Positions 54,190 to 64,000 of a stretch of DNA of 64,000 nt are shown here, piece by piece. This stretch comes from Aphrocallistes beatrix. Its lineage: Eukaryota; Porifera; Hexactinellida; Sceptrulophora; Aphrocallistidae. The stretch's first letter is position 1. Every line of letters begins with the position of its first letter. The notes beneath the pieces were generated by a model, which saw nothing but the letters and a program-made list of their open reading frames with translations, was not told the DNA's origin and searched no databases. The stretch is taken from positions 2,418,001 to 2,482,000 of the forward strand of contig OY725497.1 of NCBI GenBank assembly GCA_963281255.1. Direction: 5' to 3'. The translations under genes were made by a program, and so were the position numbers.

Positions 54190-54217
54190 TACATTAATTG
54201 AGTTTTAATAGTAAAGA
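54190..54217 (-). mobile_element. Solitary Helitron-like TCC-type terminus
   Basis: Minus strand TCTTTACTATTAAAACTCAA next to a TA run; the rest of the repeat is absent. Confidence 0.55.
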
Positions 54218-54309
54218 TAATGATTAATTAAGCATTCGTGATCCCACTCACCCACTTCGAGAAGTACTCATGAGACGGACTTCTCCATGATGACAGACTA
54301 TGACTTTAC

Positions 54310-54545
54310 TTAGCTTTTTATAGGCTCAATTTAGCTTGAGAGATATACTTGACTTAGCTTGAGACAGACTTGACTTAGCTTGAGACAGACTTGACTTAGC
54401 TTGAGAGACAGACTTGATTTAGCTTGAAAGACAGACTTGACTTAGTTTGAGATAAGCTCGATTTAGCTTGAGAGATAGACTTGACTGAGCTTGAGACAGA
54501 CTTGACTTAGCCTGAGATAGACTTGGCTTCGCTTGAGAGACAGAC
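54310..54545. repeat. Minisatellite, second array
   Basis: Imperfect ~20-24 bp units of GACAGACTTGACTTAGCTTGAG type, homologous to 27165-27455 but with different unit variants (GATAAGCTCGATTTAGC). Confidence 0.85.
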
Positions 54546-54630
54546 TTGACCTGAGACGTCTTAAGGGAATAATATACTTCTACGAGTGATAAGGAACAAT
54601 CACACACTCTGGCCTTTCAATAGGATATAC

Positions 54631-55708
54631 CATAGCCTACTGTATATAAGGCCTCACAGTAACTTGATGATTTGGGACTAGGGATGCGGAGGAAGACCGT
54701 TGAACTAATACATGAGCTGCCTTAAATCATTTACAAAGCACAATAGAGCTTAGGAATGTATTATCAGCATATATAAATATGTTGTCAAAGTTCCCATATC
54801 CGTTGTTAAAAATTTGATTAGTCACCATATGGTTGCGCAATAGGTTATATTTGTGACAAATTTGGTGATTTTCAGAGGCCGTTTAGGGGCACTTCTAAGT
54901 GTTTTTATTGTAAATTTTTTTGCATAGAACTGAGATGTGAATGCGTTAATACGAAAAATTTGGAATTTTTTCATGGAATGTTGGTACATTCCAGTGTTGC
55001 TATGGAAACGTGTTTTGGTCAGTTGGCGTTATATCTTGAAAACTGCAATGGCTACACATTCAAATGTAAGTCCATTTGATAGCGAATATACTACTTCCTA
55101 TTAAGTAATAATATAATTTCGACCTCTAAATTCAATAGTTTACGAGATATTCGACAATGTACCATATTGGTCACATTTGATAATTTGTCGAATATCTCGT
55201 AAACTATTGAATTTAGAGGTCGAAATTATATTATTACTTAATAGGAAGTAGTATATTCGCTATCAAATGGAATTACATTTGAATGTGTAGCCATTGCAGT
55301 TTTCAAGATATAACGCCAACTGACCAAAACACGTTTCCATAGCAACACTGGAATGTACTAACATTCCATGAAAAAATTCCAAATTTTTCGTATTAACGCA
55401 TTCACATCTCAGTTCTATGCAAAAAAATTTACAATAAAAACACTTAGAAGTGCCCCTAAACGGCCTCTGAAAATCACCAAATTTGTCACAAATATAACCT
55501 ATTGCGCAACTATATGGTGACTAATCAAATTTTTAACAACGGATGGTACTTTGACACTATATTTATATATGCTGATAATACATTCCTAAGCTCTATTGTG
55601 CTTTGTAAATGATTTAAGGCAGCTCATGTATTAGTTCAACGGTCTTCCTCCGCATCCCTAGTCCCAAATCATCAAGTTACTGTGAGGCCTTATATACAGT
55701 AGGCTATG
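54631..55708. mobile_element. Family C foldback, 1078 bp, TSD GATATAC
   Basis: Two nearly perfect inverted arms of about 530 bases meet around 55165-55180 (ATGTACCATATTGGTCACAT as the short spacer). Ends CATAGCCTACTGTATATAAG; flanking heptamers GATATAC (54624-54630, 55709-55715). The paralogue near 27505 has no insertion here. The arms' near identity indicates a young copy or gene conversion between arms. Confidence 0.92.
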
Positions 55709-56920
55709 GATATACACATTTATCACATTTCTGACCTCTACAGCATTTTGGAGTTGACTAAATAAATAAATGATATTATTAAATTAGTTCTTGAATTTAG
55801 CAAGTTTAGTTTACTAATATCATGTTTCAATACTACGGTAGTGTATTATATAGAGGTCTTAACTTTAATGAACAGTTGAATGCAGCGAAAAAAGCTTTGG
55901 TAGAATGTCAAACCGTAAATTACTGCATGTGCAAAATGCCTTCAAAGTATATAATGCTCTAAATCCATAGTAGCACATGTCAAATGAATAAGATCATTAT
56001 GGGAAGAGCCAGAATAAAGTTTTAAAATTTCTGCTGAGGGTGCAGATATATCGTCGTCCAAATTCACATTGGACATTTTCCAAACATCATTGATGAATTT
56101 CAAGAACTCTACAGTTTGGTTCTCACATTGTTTTTTCCATGTTATAAGCTAACTGTTCAACTTAAGTTGACTCATGGGAAACCTTAAGGGCCAAATCTAT
56201 ATTTGCCTTTCCAAGCTGATAGCCAGCAGGCTTTTATTTTAATTTGGGGTACGTTTAAATAAATTGCATTTATCCAAATTAAATAAGGTTCTTATGCACA
56301 TGTTTTTGGAGTAACGAGGATTGCATTCACTAAATTGAGGGAAGGTAAACACTTTTTGTAATCTTTTAAATTCAGTCAATTGTTTATAACAAACTTGAGT
56401 ATATGCATGATTCTCGAATAATTACATTACTTAAGTCTTAAGAAACCACTCACCTTTGCAATCTTGTTGTTTTGATAGTCATCACAGGTCTTGGAATGGC
56501 TTGAAACCATTTTCACGAAGAGCACCATCTTTTGGTAAATTAAAAAAACTTCATGGAGTGTTCTACTCCTCTGTAATTGGAAGTAAAGCCAAGCACGACA
56601 CAAGACATCTCGTCCAAATATTAATTAATGCAATTAGTGTTGTCAAATGAGGCATTATAAATGAGTAATGGAAATGATATATAATATACAACACGTAAGT
56701 GTAATACACTAGTGTTGAATGTGAAGTAAATATAAATATTGTGGTTACATAATATTTTCAAAATGAATATTTAATCAGCCCATGAGCACAAAATATGTAA
56801 TAATTTTATAGTTGATAATAACAGTATTAATTTAGCGGTTTTTGGATTGAATATACTAAGCAATCCATAGTACTATTTATTTGGTGACTGCCATTGCCTT
56901 ATGTATAGAATTCTATGTAC

Positions 56921-57620
56921 CAGCATATATAAATATGGTGTCAAAGTACCCATATCCGTTAAAATATTTGCTGAGAGATCAATATCATAACGGCTTATAT
57001 TTGTGTTGAATTTGGTTATTTTAATGCCGATTTTAGGACACTTCTAAGTATTACATTAATATCTTTCGCCTAGAACTGAGCTATGAATGATTTTGATTCG
57101 AAAATTTGGATTTTTCTTTGAAATGTTTCTATATCCAGCATTGCAATGGATATTTTACCCTATTTGATACAATAGACTCCTTTCTATTAAACGATTATAT
57201 ATTTCTACGTATGAATTCGATGGTTAACGTGTTATTGGACAAATTACCAAATTGTGACGAATGAATATCATAAATTGTCCAAGAATTCGTAAACCATCGA
57301 ATCTAGACGTGGAGATTATATAATCGCCTAGTATGTTATAGTATATTGCCTATCAAGTATGGCCATATTTAAATTCCTAGTTTTTGCAGTATCCAAGAAA
57401 TTAACCCAACTTACCAAAATACTTTTTCATAGCAATGCTGGAATATAGAAACATTCCATTAAAAATCTAAATTTTCCGCATTAATAACCCTGACAGCTCA
57501 TCTCTAGGCAAAAATATGGTTAAAACACTTAGATGTGTCCTTAATCCGGTTCTGAAAATCACTAAATTCGTCATAAATATAACCTGGTGCGCATCCATAT
57601 AATGACTAGTACCTATCCAA
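56921..57620. mobile_element. Decayed foldback-family copy
   Basis: Similar in order to family C (CAGCATATATAAATATGGTG, CACTTCTAAGTATTAC, an inverted centre around 57230-57300, then CACTTAGATGTGTCC) but heavily diverged and without ends. Confidence 0.55.
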
Positions 57621-58141
57621 TGAATAGTATGAGATATAATATATTTATTTGTGATAAAATGTTCAGGATAAATGTCTCTACGATGGTGTGCTAGCATTGT
57701 CACATGATCACGTCGTGATGACCCAACGAAATAAAAAATACGGTTATTATTTCCTAAAAAAAATTATATCTCTCAAACAAGATAAGATAGAAGTGAATAA
57801 GATTGATTTATCTTATTTAATTTTGATATACGTATCTCCAATATCATTAGAAAATTATCATTATCACGTCATAGGGGGTCAGCTTAAAATCGAAAATCTG
57901 CAGTTTTCATTGTATTAACTTGAAAAAGACATTACAAGTGTTTTAACTAAGTATATTTCTAAGCCCCGGATTTATTGCTACTAACATTCTTTTCTCTTTT
58001 TGGAGGAAAAAAGAGTAGGTAAATTTTATGAACTAAGGGCAAAAAAAGTACAAAATATATATTGCCGAACACCTTAGAAAATGAACATGGTTGAACTTTA
58101 AGAAAATTATGAATCTGAAAAGACTCAAATATTTTACAAAT
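57621..58141. other. No recognised feature
   Basis: A 76-codon plus frame (57688-57918) has no motif I know. Nothing else seen. Confidence 0.3.
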
Positions 58142-58149
58142 CGCTAGAT

Positions 58150-58580
58150 CAGTGATTTCCAAACGGGGTTCCGCGAGTGTTTTTTAGAGATTCTGGGGAC
58201 TTCTCGAAAATATTTATGCTTGTTCTTAGTTGAGAATGGATCAAAGGTTGTACCCAATTATTGAATACATAATTATCGCCCATCGCAACGCTAGTGTAAC
58301 AACAGAGTTTTCGAATCAAGAAAGTGATGAAACTTTTATGTTTTGAAGAATTGATAAATAATCTACTCGCTGTTGTGTTGTCACCTGTAAATTTCTAACC
58401 CTATATGTTCCCAATTACTCTGCTTTATTCCAAAACTTGTTAAGGGTAAATACAAGAACTGAATAAATGGGTTGATATTAATTATACGCATTATTTATGA
58501 ATTGGAGAAAAGGTAGGATTCCGGTAGATTGGTTCAACATATTTAGGGTTCCGAAATAACAAAAAGGTCGAAAACCATTG
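58150..58580. mobile_element. hAT-like MITE, 431 bp
   Basis: Ends CAGTGATTTCCAAACGGGGT and CAATGGTTTTCGACC (read inward), both followed inward by CGGAACCC-like sequence. Octamers CGCTAGAT (58142-58149) and CGCTATAT (58581-58588) match at 7 of 8. CAGTG-TTTTCAA ends plus 8-bp duplications fit hAT. Confidence 0.72.
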
Positions 58581-58588
58581 CGCTATAT

Positions 58589-60213
58589 GCACACTCGTAT
58601 TAGTCTAATTAAACGATCAATAATTATTCACCCTCAACCCCAACAAAATGTCGGTCAAAATAAGGGTAGCAAATAAAAAAAAGCAAGTAAACTAAAACTA
58701 AAGTGGCTGAAAAAGTAATGTAACAAGTAAACGATTGACTGAAAAAATCCAGCAACTTTTTTCGCCAGTTCTGGAATTCTAAGCCATATTAAAATTTATG
58801 TCGCGTCATCATTTTTAAAAATACTCTATTGTTAATATCTACCAACAAGGGGAGATATATGTAAACATATGATTTTAAAATTATTAAAATAGACGATTCT
58901 ACAATATTATCGATTTTTTTCTCCACTCCAAAAATCCCAACTTCTTTTGATGGACGAGATTCCCGTAGAACAGAAACCAAAATTCCTGGGACGAAAATTC
59001 CAGTGACGAAAGTTCCGTTAACCATTATCTGGTACGAATGTTCAGGTGACGAAATGTTCAATCGAATTGTCCATTAAACTTAATGTCCGTTTTCCATTTT
59101 TTTTATTTAACTTAGACGTTTCAATTTGAATTTCTAGTAAATTATTTAATGTTTAATTAAATATTTAGATTTTTCCTTGAGATATAGGTGAATATGGCAA
59201 AACTATTCCAAGTTTTAACTCCAAGTTTAGGCGTTACAATCTTAATTTTGTTTTTAAACTCTCCGTTGTCACTTTGTAAAATCGTTGGAGCACCTTTTTC
59301 ATAAAATCAAATATGATACCTTTTTTGAAAGATATTTTTATTGTCAAATTCAATATGGGTGAGTGAGATCAATTTGCAGTCAGTAAATACTGCAAATATT
59401 TATATACGTTGATCATGTCCTCCATTTTATATAATATTTAACTTACATATTTCATAATTCACTTCAATATAATAATTCCTAAAACTACGGATTGCAACGC
59501 CCATATTTGAAAATGATTCTATTTTAGCGATCTGATTAGTTTTGTACAAGTGTATTTCAGAATTTGTTCGTGTGACCATTATATACCAATTGAGATCATT
59601 TTATCTGATAATATTGCTATTTTATCTCCTTTTTCAGTAAATATCTAGAGTCTATCGTAGCAAGGAAACTAGATATGTAATTAATCTCTTGATAATTCGA
59701 GCCGGACTTTAAGAATATGTAATGTATACACTCGTTGCTGGTGATTTTGTTTTCATGTCCTTTTAAACCTTTCAAATCCAAAGAAAAATAATTGGGCGAG
59801 ATAGACATAAATTAATGGTCAAATCTTCATCAAAACATTCCAAATCAGAGGATGATGTCTTCTGTTGACTTTCATCAAAAATATTTAATGAAATTCAAAC
59901 ATGAATCTGTGATTTTTCTAGAATATGATTTCGTTTTATGATATTTGTAATATATAGTAAACTAACTTTATTAAAATGTGTGAAATTAAGAAAAACTTAG
60001 ACATAAAAATAAATTAAGTTATATATTCATGGTGTACTAGTATGTTGAGGTCAATTAATGTGTACTAGTATGTTGAGGTCATTAAATGTTCAAGTCTTAT
60101 GTGCAAAATGCGAACTGTATAGCATATCTATATTTTACTGAAATTTAATAGAGTGTAATGAATATTAATACAAAAGGGATGGAAATTTTGATAGTTCTCT
60201 CTCTTACAACAGA
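58589..60213. other. Long AT-rich stretch without recognised genes
   Basis: Only short motif-free open frames. A 28-29 base unit (GTGTACTAGTATGTTGAGGT) is duplicated in tandem at 60032-60088. Confidence 0.35.
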
Positions 60214-60960
60214 TTAAAATGTATACGAATAGTACTTCATATTAATCATGATCAAATCTCCCGCGGTTATGTTGGCTGTTTCCTTGCCTTTATCATACTT
60301 CTTCTTAGCCCCCGATTGGGTGCACTGCTGGTTTTCTCGTGCAATTTCACTCAATTCTTGCCTCTTCTCTACCGTTGTTTCGTGATACTGACTGGCTGAC
60401 ACTGTAACGTATTACCAGTGCTAATGAGCATATCGATTAGTGATCTCGGCTGAAGGCCAAACGCCAACATGTGTGGAGATATTTTACTCGACGCGTTGTC
60501 CAGATTATTTCAGTACAAAGTAATCTCTTGCAACAACGATGGCCAAGAACCCTTTTATAGGTGGCGTTCGAGCATCATGTCACTTGTTTGGCGAAGTCGA
60601 TATGTCTTTCGTTCATCCCATCTGACTCCGGGTGTTACGGTGTGGTGTGACGTTTAGTAATCCCTAAGTCGAGGCATAGTTCGTGCACCGCTAACTCATT
60701 CACATTCTTCCCCAGATCTGTGAGCATCATATTGTATGACATATCCACGATAGACTCATCTTTCCATGAATACGTTAACGATGGACGTAGCGGTCTGGTC
60801 ATTCAACGGGATTGCTTCGACGTAATGTGAAAAGAGTTCAACTATGAGTAAGAAGTACCTGTAGCCACCATGTGTCGTAGTCAGCAGGTTAATAGTAAAT
60901 TCACCTCCGTTATTTGTCTGGAAGATGTGAGGTGCTCGCATACCTTCAGCTGACTTCTTT
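60214..60960 (-). pseudogene. gypsy-type integrase fragment
   Basis: Minus strand 60941-60756 codes GGYRYFLLIVELFSHYVEAI and PLNDQTATSIVNVF, the start of a retroviral-type integrase core (its first catalytic Asp position now reads Glu in this frame). Further left, 60730-60480 keeps broken pieces of the core and of the following region, and 60402-60214 codes QELSEIARENQQ and GAKKKYDKGKETANITAGDL, typical of the C-terminal part of gypsy pol. Stops and shifts throughout. No LTRs found. Confidence 0.7.
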
Positions 60961-61577
60961 TAACGCTCGCACCACAATAAACTTGCTAAAGCAGTCCTGT
61001 TCATCTGCAGTTCTAGGCCATCTAACCCATCTTCTCTAAACTCCTCCAGATCACCAGTTCCATCCTCTTCCATAGCCCCGTCTTCCTCGCCGACTTGTTC
61101 GGTTGCTCCTTCTGGATGTCAATTAGGAATTGGGAGTCCCAATTCACACTCAAATATGAAGGACAATTAAGAAGATTGATGGGCTTGGCATTTTCCGAAG
61201 ATCAGAGGTTTCTGCAAACTTTCTACACTGCACTTTCACCCTTGGGAACATCGAAGCGAAGTAGTACTATATCCTCGTCACAGAAATGTCTCGCACAAAT
61301 GAAAATTCTCGCCAATTTACACGCATCATCTCTATAGAGAAACCTTTTCCATTCATCTTGCATTTTCTTGGACTATTGATTCAACATTTCAAACACTGGA
61401 ACGAAATCAGTGCCGTCGTAATCGGAACAGAGCTGGCTACACTACACATATTTGGCTTACTGCTAAGAAAAATGTACGTGTGGATGAATAAATTGGGAAT
61501 TAGGAAGAAAATGTATGAAATAATGTAGGTAATACAATATAAACTACTACTAACAACGATACTTATCCTACTATATT
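60961..61577. other. Unassigned, possibly retroelement-derived
   Basis: Less AT-rich than its surroundings, with overlapping frames on both strands but no recognisable motif. Probably more of the dead gypsy element, by adjacency. Confidence 0.3.
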
Positions 61578-61798
61578 GTACACTCATGGCTTACTATATT
61601 ATACGGCTATCTAAGAGGCCGAGAAGGCCCATAAAATAGAAGGCCGATTGAAAATGTCTCAAATAACTCCTTTAATGCTTTTTGTCATAGTTTAAACTTA
61701 TGGTTATATAATATGACTTCGTTTACATTAATTGCTTTATTCTCAATTTTCATCAGCATCAATTGAAAAATACATAATAAAGTTGAACTAGTACTCGA

Positions 61799-62224
61799 CT
61801 ACTTGTGGGAATTCAATTGTCTGGACTTAAATCCAATAATCTGTTCTTTTCTCCTCATTTCGCTGATTTCTTTAGAAAGATTTTTGAAAAATAAGTTGGA
61901 AATAATAGAATTAGTTATGTCTAATCCAGGTTTTTCGTGTAGATCACATATAAAATTGTGTCCCCATAGTGTACATACTTCATCAAGAACAAGTTTAGCA
62001 AGTACCTTTTCAGGAGCACTGCTAGCTAATATAAATTTTTCAGTTATCTCTAGAGCAGCAAAAGCAGATTGGGTGTAAAAATTGAGTGTAGAAGATGGTG
62101 GTGTCAGTTTGCCACGATTTACAGTTTCGAAATAAGCGCTGGAAACTGTATCACGCTCAAGGACTATCATACAATCACTACATTTCAACTTTTTCTTCAG
62201 GAATCGGGAAATATATCCAGCCAA
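61799..62224 (-). pseudogene. P/THAP9-type transposase, C-terminal segment
   Basis: Codes MAGYISRFLKKKLKCSDCMI, then NRGKLTPPSSTLNFYTQSAF and a helical tail (FKNLSKEISEMRRKEQIIGF). The GYI-K-KCSDC block followed by NRG-L--PS is characteristic of the C-terminal region of P-element/THAP9-like transposases in animals. The RNase H-like core that should precede it is missing; the THAP part lies upstream at 62362-63057. It therefore cannot act alone, although this portion is open for 141 codons. Confidence 0.82.
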
Positions 62225-62361
62225 AAATACAATAACTTCGTTTGTGTCGTCCGAAAGTTAAATAAATTCAAAATTCAAAGTGTAAGATAAGCAACATTTG
62301 AAGTATAGCGCATCATTAGTGCGAATCTCAAGGTTAAAAAACAAAGTCTCCCTTTAGGGCT

Positions 62362-63057
62362 TTAGTAACTTATATCTAGTAACTCTTTTATTACGTCAGT
62401 CTCAGTTGAAGGGCTTTGATTTTTACAGTAATTAGGAAGATTCACAAGCATGTGCAGTGAAGTAAGCTTGGAACCTTCGGCATTGGCGATAAAATTGGGC
62501 AAGGAGAGGGGCATGCTTTCATAACTAAGCTTTACTTCAAAGGAAGTATTTACGCTTATGCATTCCTTGATGTAAGCGATTCCGTTACATATTTCAACTA
62601 GATAAGCAGTTACGCATTCTTTAGAATTATCGATATTGAAACCATTATATTCTACAGCTGTACGAAAAAAATCTGCGACATCATCTAAAGATTTAAATTC
62701 AAATAGTGATTTGAATGATGGCATTTGGTCTGGTTGATAGATACGAACTTTGGGATATTTTCTTGGTTTTTTGGGAATGACTGCCAGACTCTTTGGAATC
62801 GTTTCGGGGTGAATAGTTGGAATGGGGTGGATAGCATAATTTAATCGAATACGTTGTGGATTTCGTATGAGATATTTCTCAGAGAAATGGTCTACACAGA
62901 TAGCTGAGTATTTCGTAACAGAATAATCCTTCCGATTGGTAAACTCGATCCACTTAGCTCGTAATTCAATATTATCTGGAAACATGAAAACAGGCTTACG
63001 AGTTTCTGAAGTCAAATAATTTGTCTTGCAACTAGTAACAACACACTTATTTGGCAT
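62362..63057 (-). CDS. THAP-domain protein of a deleted P-like element
   Basis: A 231-codon open frame. Residues 1-90 form a THAP zinc finger: MPNKCVVTSCKTNY (C-x4-C), FMFPDNIELRAKWIEF with the invariant Trp, and CVDHFSEKYL (C-x2-H, then F). THAP domains bind the terminal DNA of P elements. Residues 95-231 have no catalytic motif that I see (SLDDVADFFRTAVEYNGFNI, YESMPLSLPNFIANAEGSKL) and resemble the linker after the THAP in some P-type proteins. The frame stops before any RNase H core. If expressed, it would be a DNA-binding protein without catalysis, which could act as a repressor of related elements; that is inference. ATG 63057 is the only sensible start because it opens the zinc finger. 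Confidence 0.8.
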   Translation of the reverse strand: MPNKCVVTSCKTNYLTSETRKPVFMFPDNIELRAKWIEFTNRKDYSVTKYSAICVDHFSEKYLIRNPQRIRLNYAIHPIPTIHPETIPKSLAVIPKKPRKYPKVRIYQPDQMPSFKSLFEFKSLDDVADFFRTAVEYNGFNIDNSKECVTAYLVEICNGIAYIKECISVNTSFEVKLSYESMPLSLPNFIANAEGSKLTSLHMLVNLPNYCKNQSPSTETDVIKELLDISY

Positions 63058-63097
63058 CTAGCAGTATGAAATAATATAAGTATGGTAAAATAAGGTT

Positions 63098-63258
63098 AAC
63101 GAGAGTCGACTCTGCTTAGTTGGGGCACATTGGCCCCCGATATTTGTCGCGAAGAAACGGAGTACAAAATTTAGTATTAGTATGGCTATTTTATTCCTTG
63201 AGTCTTGTCTCAAAAAACTAATCACTATAGTTTCCAATTAAGAGGAGTCAACTAACTG
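63098..63258. mobile_element. TA MITE, GTCGACTC family
   Basis: Left end near GAGAGTCGACTCTGCTTAGT, right end read inward CAGTTAGTTGACTCCTCTTA, followed by TA (63259-63260). Related to 48665-48849. The left terminus is degraded. Confidence 0.55.
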
Positions 63259-63664
63259 TAAATGGTAATAACGAATAATTATAGTATAATTAAAATTACA
63301 AATAATTGATTACATATGTATATAGATATATTGTTTGCATGTGATAACCTACTTTCAAAGCAGAATGGTCGATATTATGATTGATTAATTAGAAACTTTT
63401 ATAATTAAAGTGACAACCAAATGTATTAATTTGTTACTTCTAATATAGTATAGTATAGCAAACAATAATATATGTAAAACACATCGGCCTTCTATTTTAT
63501 GAGCTTTCTCGGCCTCATAGATAGCCGTATAATATAGTAAGCCATGGTACACTGCATTTTATCGCAGTCAAATGTATTTCAAACTTTATGGTTTGTTTAC
63601 AAAATGGACTTGAATAAGGTAAAACATGGTAAGGTAAAATTCGTATCGTGAATAGGCTATAGAT

Positions 63665-63906
63665 CAGGGTTGGCAGGTTTTGTCCACTTGGACAAAACCT
63701 AGTGGTTTTAACCAGGTTAAAAACGTCCTGTCCAAAACCTCTTGGGTGGACAAAACTAGACAAAACTGGACAAAACCTCAAAATTTAATTTAATTCATAA
63801 ATTCACAGTTATATCCAAGTTTTGTCCAAGTTTTGTCCAGGTTTTGTCCAAGTCTTGTCCAGGTTTTGTCCAAGTCTTGTCCAGGTTTTGTCCAAGTGTT
63901 GTTCGT
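63665..63906. repeat. CAGGGTTGG-type hAT-like end with GTTTTGTCCAAGT tandem repeats
   Basis: Starts CAGGGTTGGCAGGTTTTGTC, like the hAT MITE end at 52830. It then has a small palindrome (GTTTTGTCCAC-TTGGACAAAAC), inverted ACAAAACT units, and a ~21-bp tandem array of TCCAAGTCTTGTCCAGGTTT at 63810-63900. The matching end is not in the window. Confidence 0.5.
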
Positions 63907-64000
63907 GGCTTCCATGATAAATCGAATACAAAATATAGTTATGGTAATAAACAGGAGTTAGCAAGAAAATCCATTCATTGTCCTCGCTCTCTTTCAATCC

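Larger units (their letters stand above)
54240..56920. mobile_element. Diverged partial paralogue of the P-like element at 26905
   Basis: Outside the inserted foldback (54631-55708), this aligns with about 27160-28850: minisatellite, GGCCTTTCAATAGGATATA, GGGAAGAGCCAGAATAAA, TTCACGAAGAGCACCATCTT, and GCCATTGCCTTA near the right end. The left terminus is not found, and the right end (AGAATTCTATG) is degraded. Confidence 0.65.
61585..63546 (-). mobile_element. P-superfamily element, 1962 bp, TSD GTACACT
   Basis: Ends CATGGCTTACTATATTATAC on both sides (inverted), matching over about 60 bases with few differences (ATAAAATAGAAGGCCGAT). Heptamer GTACACT flanks both (61578-61584, 63547-63553). It encodes a THAP/N-terminal segment and a P-type C-terminal segment, and appears internally deleted. 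A CAGTTAGTTGACTC-type TA MITE lies inside at about 63098-63258. Confidence 0.9.

Overview
This is AT-rich animal nuclear DNA. It carries one recognisable host gene surrounded by layers of transposable elements. The protein families seen (BRCT-repeat TOPBP1, THAP/P-type transposases, Tc1/mariner, hAT, Ty3/gypsy, OTU) and the spliced gene structure fit an invertebrate metazoan. An arthropod such as a copepod is my guess, but nothing in the window proves it. I saw no rRNA, tRNA, CRISPR, operon or bacterial-type signal. A 200-base run of N (34215-34414) marks an assembly gap.

Layout. 1-8700: a Helitron-like repeat split by a 2.2 kb long-TIR element that carries a broken Cys-rich coding tail, then a rearranged TTAA-type repeat ('family B'), a pogo/Tigger-like MITE, an OTU-protease pseudogene and decayed DNA. 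8590-14891: an old TTAA element ('family D') opened by two nested elements with CATAGCC ends, the inner one holding a gag-protease-RT fragment, and by a broken TE-associated gene. 14896-21120: more family B, Helitron-like copies and a three-level nest of elements. 21264-31407: two family D copies, one split by a nearly intact DD37E Tc1-type transposon, the other by a CATAGC-ended element and a family B copy. 32030-33430: the first coding exon of a TOPBP1 orthologue. 34531-39200: a dead mariner, a P-element/THAP9-like transposase broken by two MITEs, and a Tc1 relic. 39897-52370: clustered Helitron-like copies, foldback MITEs, two half Tc1 transposases tail to tail, and a hAT pseudogene inside another MITE. 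52400-64000: gypsy fragments, a microsatellite-filled hAT MITE, a minisatellite, a foldback element, and a P-like element with THAP and P-transposase remnants.

The clearest theme is that insertion boundaries can be read directly. At least six elements with CATAGC- or CATGGC-type ends are flanked by perfect 7-bp duplications (GACAAAT, CCCATTC, CCTTATT, GTTATAC, GATATAC, GTACACT). Empty sites for two of them occur elsewhere in the window. The only one with a recognisable transposase-type protein encodes THAP/P-element-type sequence. Families B and D use TTAA, the MITEs use TA, and the hAT-like elements use 8 bp. The nesting order gives a relative history of transposon waves.

Apart from TOPBP1, no intact gene is convincing. 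Every transposase is interrupted by stops, frameshifts or insertions. TIR, TSD and frame observations come from reading the sequence by eye; superfamily names rest on protein motifs or on TIR/TSD type and are marked where inferred.
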